From contig CAVQTR010000002.1 in the NCBI GenBank assembly GCA_963716685.1, positions 124,001 to 188,000 of the forward strand: a stretch of 64,000 nt of DNA. The letters run 5' to 3'. The stretch is from JALYXI01 sp963716685 (GTDB lineage: Bacteria > Acidobacteriota > Terriglobia > Bryobacterales > Bryobacteraceae). Positions within the stretch are counted from its first letter, which is position 1. Each line of letters begins with the position of its first letter. Below are positions 63,870 through 64,000 of the stretch, in pieces. The notes under the pieces are model-generated. The model searched no databases. It worked only from the letters and a program-made list of their open reading frames with translations, and was not told the origin of the DNA. Position numbers and translations under genes: made by a program.

Positions 63870-64000
63870 TCGGCGTAGAGGCGGAGACGTTCCACGCCTT
63901 GCAGGAATGTCTCCGGCTCAGTCAGCAGGCTGAGAACGAGGAAGGCTTCGGAATCGAAATCGTAAAAATAACCGGGCTGCACCAGGACGTCAAAGCGTTC
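63860..64000 (-). CDS. PLP-dependent aminotransferase, C-terminal fragment
   Basis: The last 46 residues of a minus-strand gene remain, cut by the window end. They read GVLVxPGYFYDF-like sequence (VLVQPGYFYDFDSEAFLVLS) followed by LLTEPETFLQGVERLRLYADQF. This is the typical end of class I/II aminotransferases, in which the small domain has an (H/Q)PGxFYDF motif. Specificity cannot be judged. The stop codon overlaps the end of the convergent permease-amidohydrolase gene by 10 bases. Confidence 0.7.
   Translation of the reverse strand, partial: ERFDVLVQPGYFYDFDSEAFLVLSLLTEPETFLQGVERLRLYADQF

Noticed and set aside
1..64000. CRISPR arrays, tRNA genes, insertion sequences or prophage
   Set aside because: No regularly spaced repeats, cloverleaf-compatible sequences, transposase or phage genes were recognised on reading through; intergenic gaps are mostly short.

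Overview
The window is one contiguous, gene-dense, GC-rich bacterial chromosome segment. It most likely comes from an Acidobacteriota member of the Solibacter/Bryobacter lineage. The main reason is that at least four large secreted proteins carry the C-terminal domain known as TIGR03437, which was named for Solibacter and is largely restricted to that group. Supporting signs are a Tat-exported Gfo/Idh/MocA oxidoreductase, an envelope of Gram-negative type (KdsC-like phosphatase, lipoprotein) and a split nuo operon. No tRNA, rRNA, CRISPR array, insertion sequence, prophage or classical defence system was seen.

Layout. 0-5.3 kb: the end of a CocE/NonD hydrolase, a secreted carbohydrate-binding-like protein and a large secreted IPT/TIG plus heparinase-like protein. 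5.3-18.1 kb (minus strand): a respiratory complex I operon nuoACDEFGHJKLMN, read from a strong sigma-70 promoter at 18.1 kb and lacking nuoB and nuoI. 18.1-25.7 kb: thiS, a STAS/HATPase partner-switch pair, tex, a FecR-domain protein, a beta-propeller protein with TIGR03437, a MarR regulator and small envelope proteins. 25.7-33.3 kb: a transglutaminase membrane protein, a lipoprotein, a sugar-isomerase-like protein, a 46-residue membrane protein, rph, rdgB and a B12-binding radical SAM protein. 33.3-44.3 kb: housekeeping genes (kdsC-like, tilS, ftsH, gph, HEAT-repeat protein, oxidoreductase, MerR, YfgM-like, dGTPase, S9 oligopeptidase). 44.3-47.6 kb: a TIGR03437 protein, a 49-residue protein and a translationally coupled CBS-cbiX-FNR trio. 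47.6-51.3 kb: a dnaK-dnaJ-hspR heat-shock cluster with a HAIR-like operator across the dnaK -35 box and a hairpin terminator between dnaK and dnaJ. 51.3-60.6 kb: secreted proteins (Ig-like repeats, LGFP repeats, an apparently inactive C39-like domain, TIGR03437). 60.7-64 kb: an ABC ATPase followed by an unusual ABC-2 permease fused to an amidohydrolase, then the end of an aminotransferase.

The most striking irregularity is that conserved genes are interrupted by about sixteen single-base lesions. All of them are one-base insertions, clustered at 9.1-15.9 kb and 48.1-51.6 kb with one more at 59.4 kb, plus one in-frame amber codon in nuoD. The protein sequence resumes perfectly after each site, so uncorrected assembly or read errors are the leading explanation. 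I annotate these as full-length genes with the lesion positions given. The best candidates for new biology are the permease-amidohydrolase fusion, the large LGFP/pseudo-C39 surface protein, the 640-residue cysteine-containing secreted protein with strong expression signals, and the HspR/HAIR circuit.
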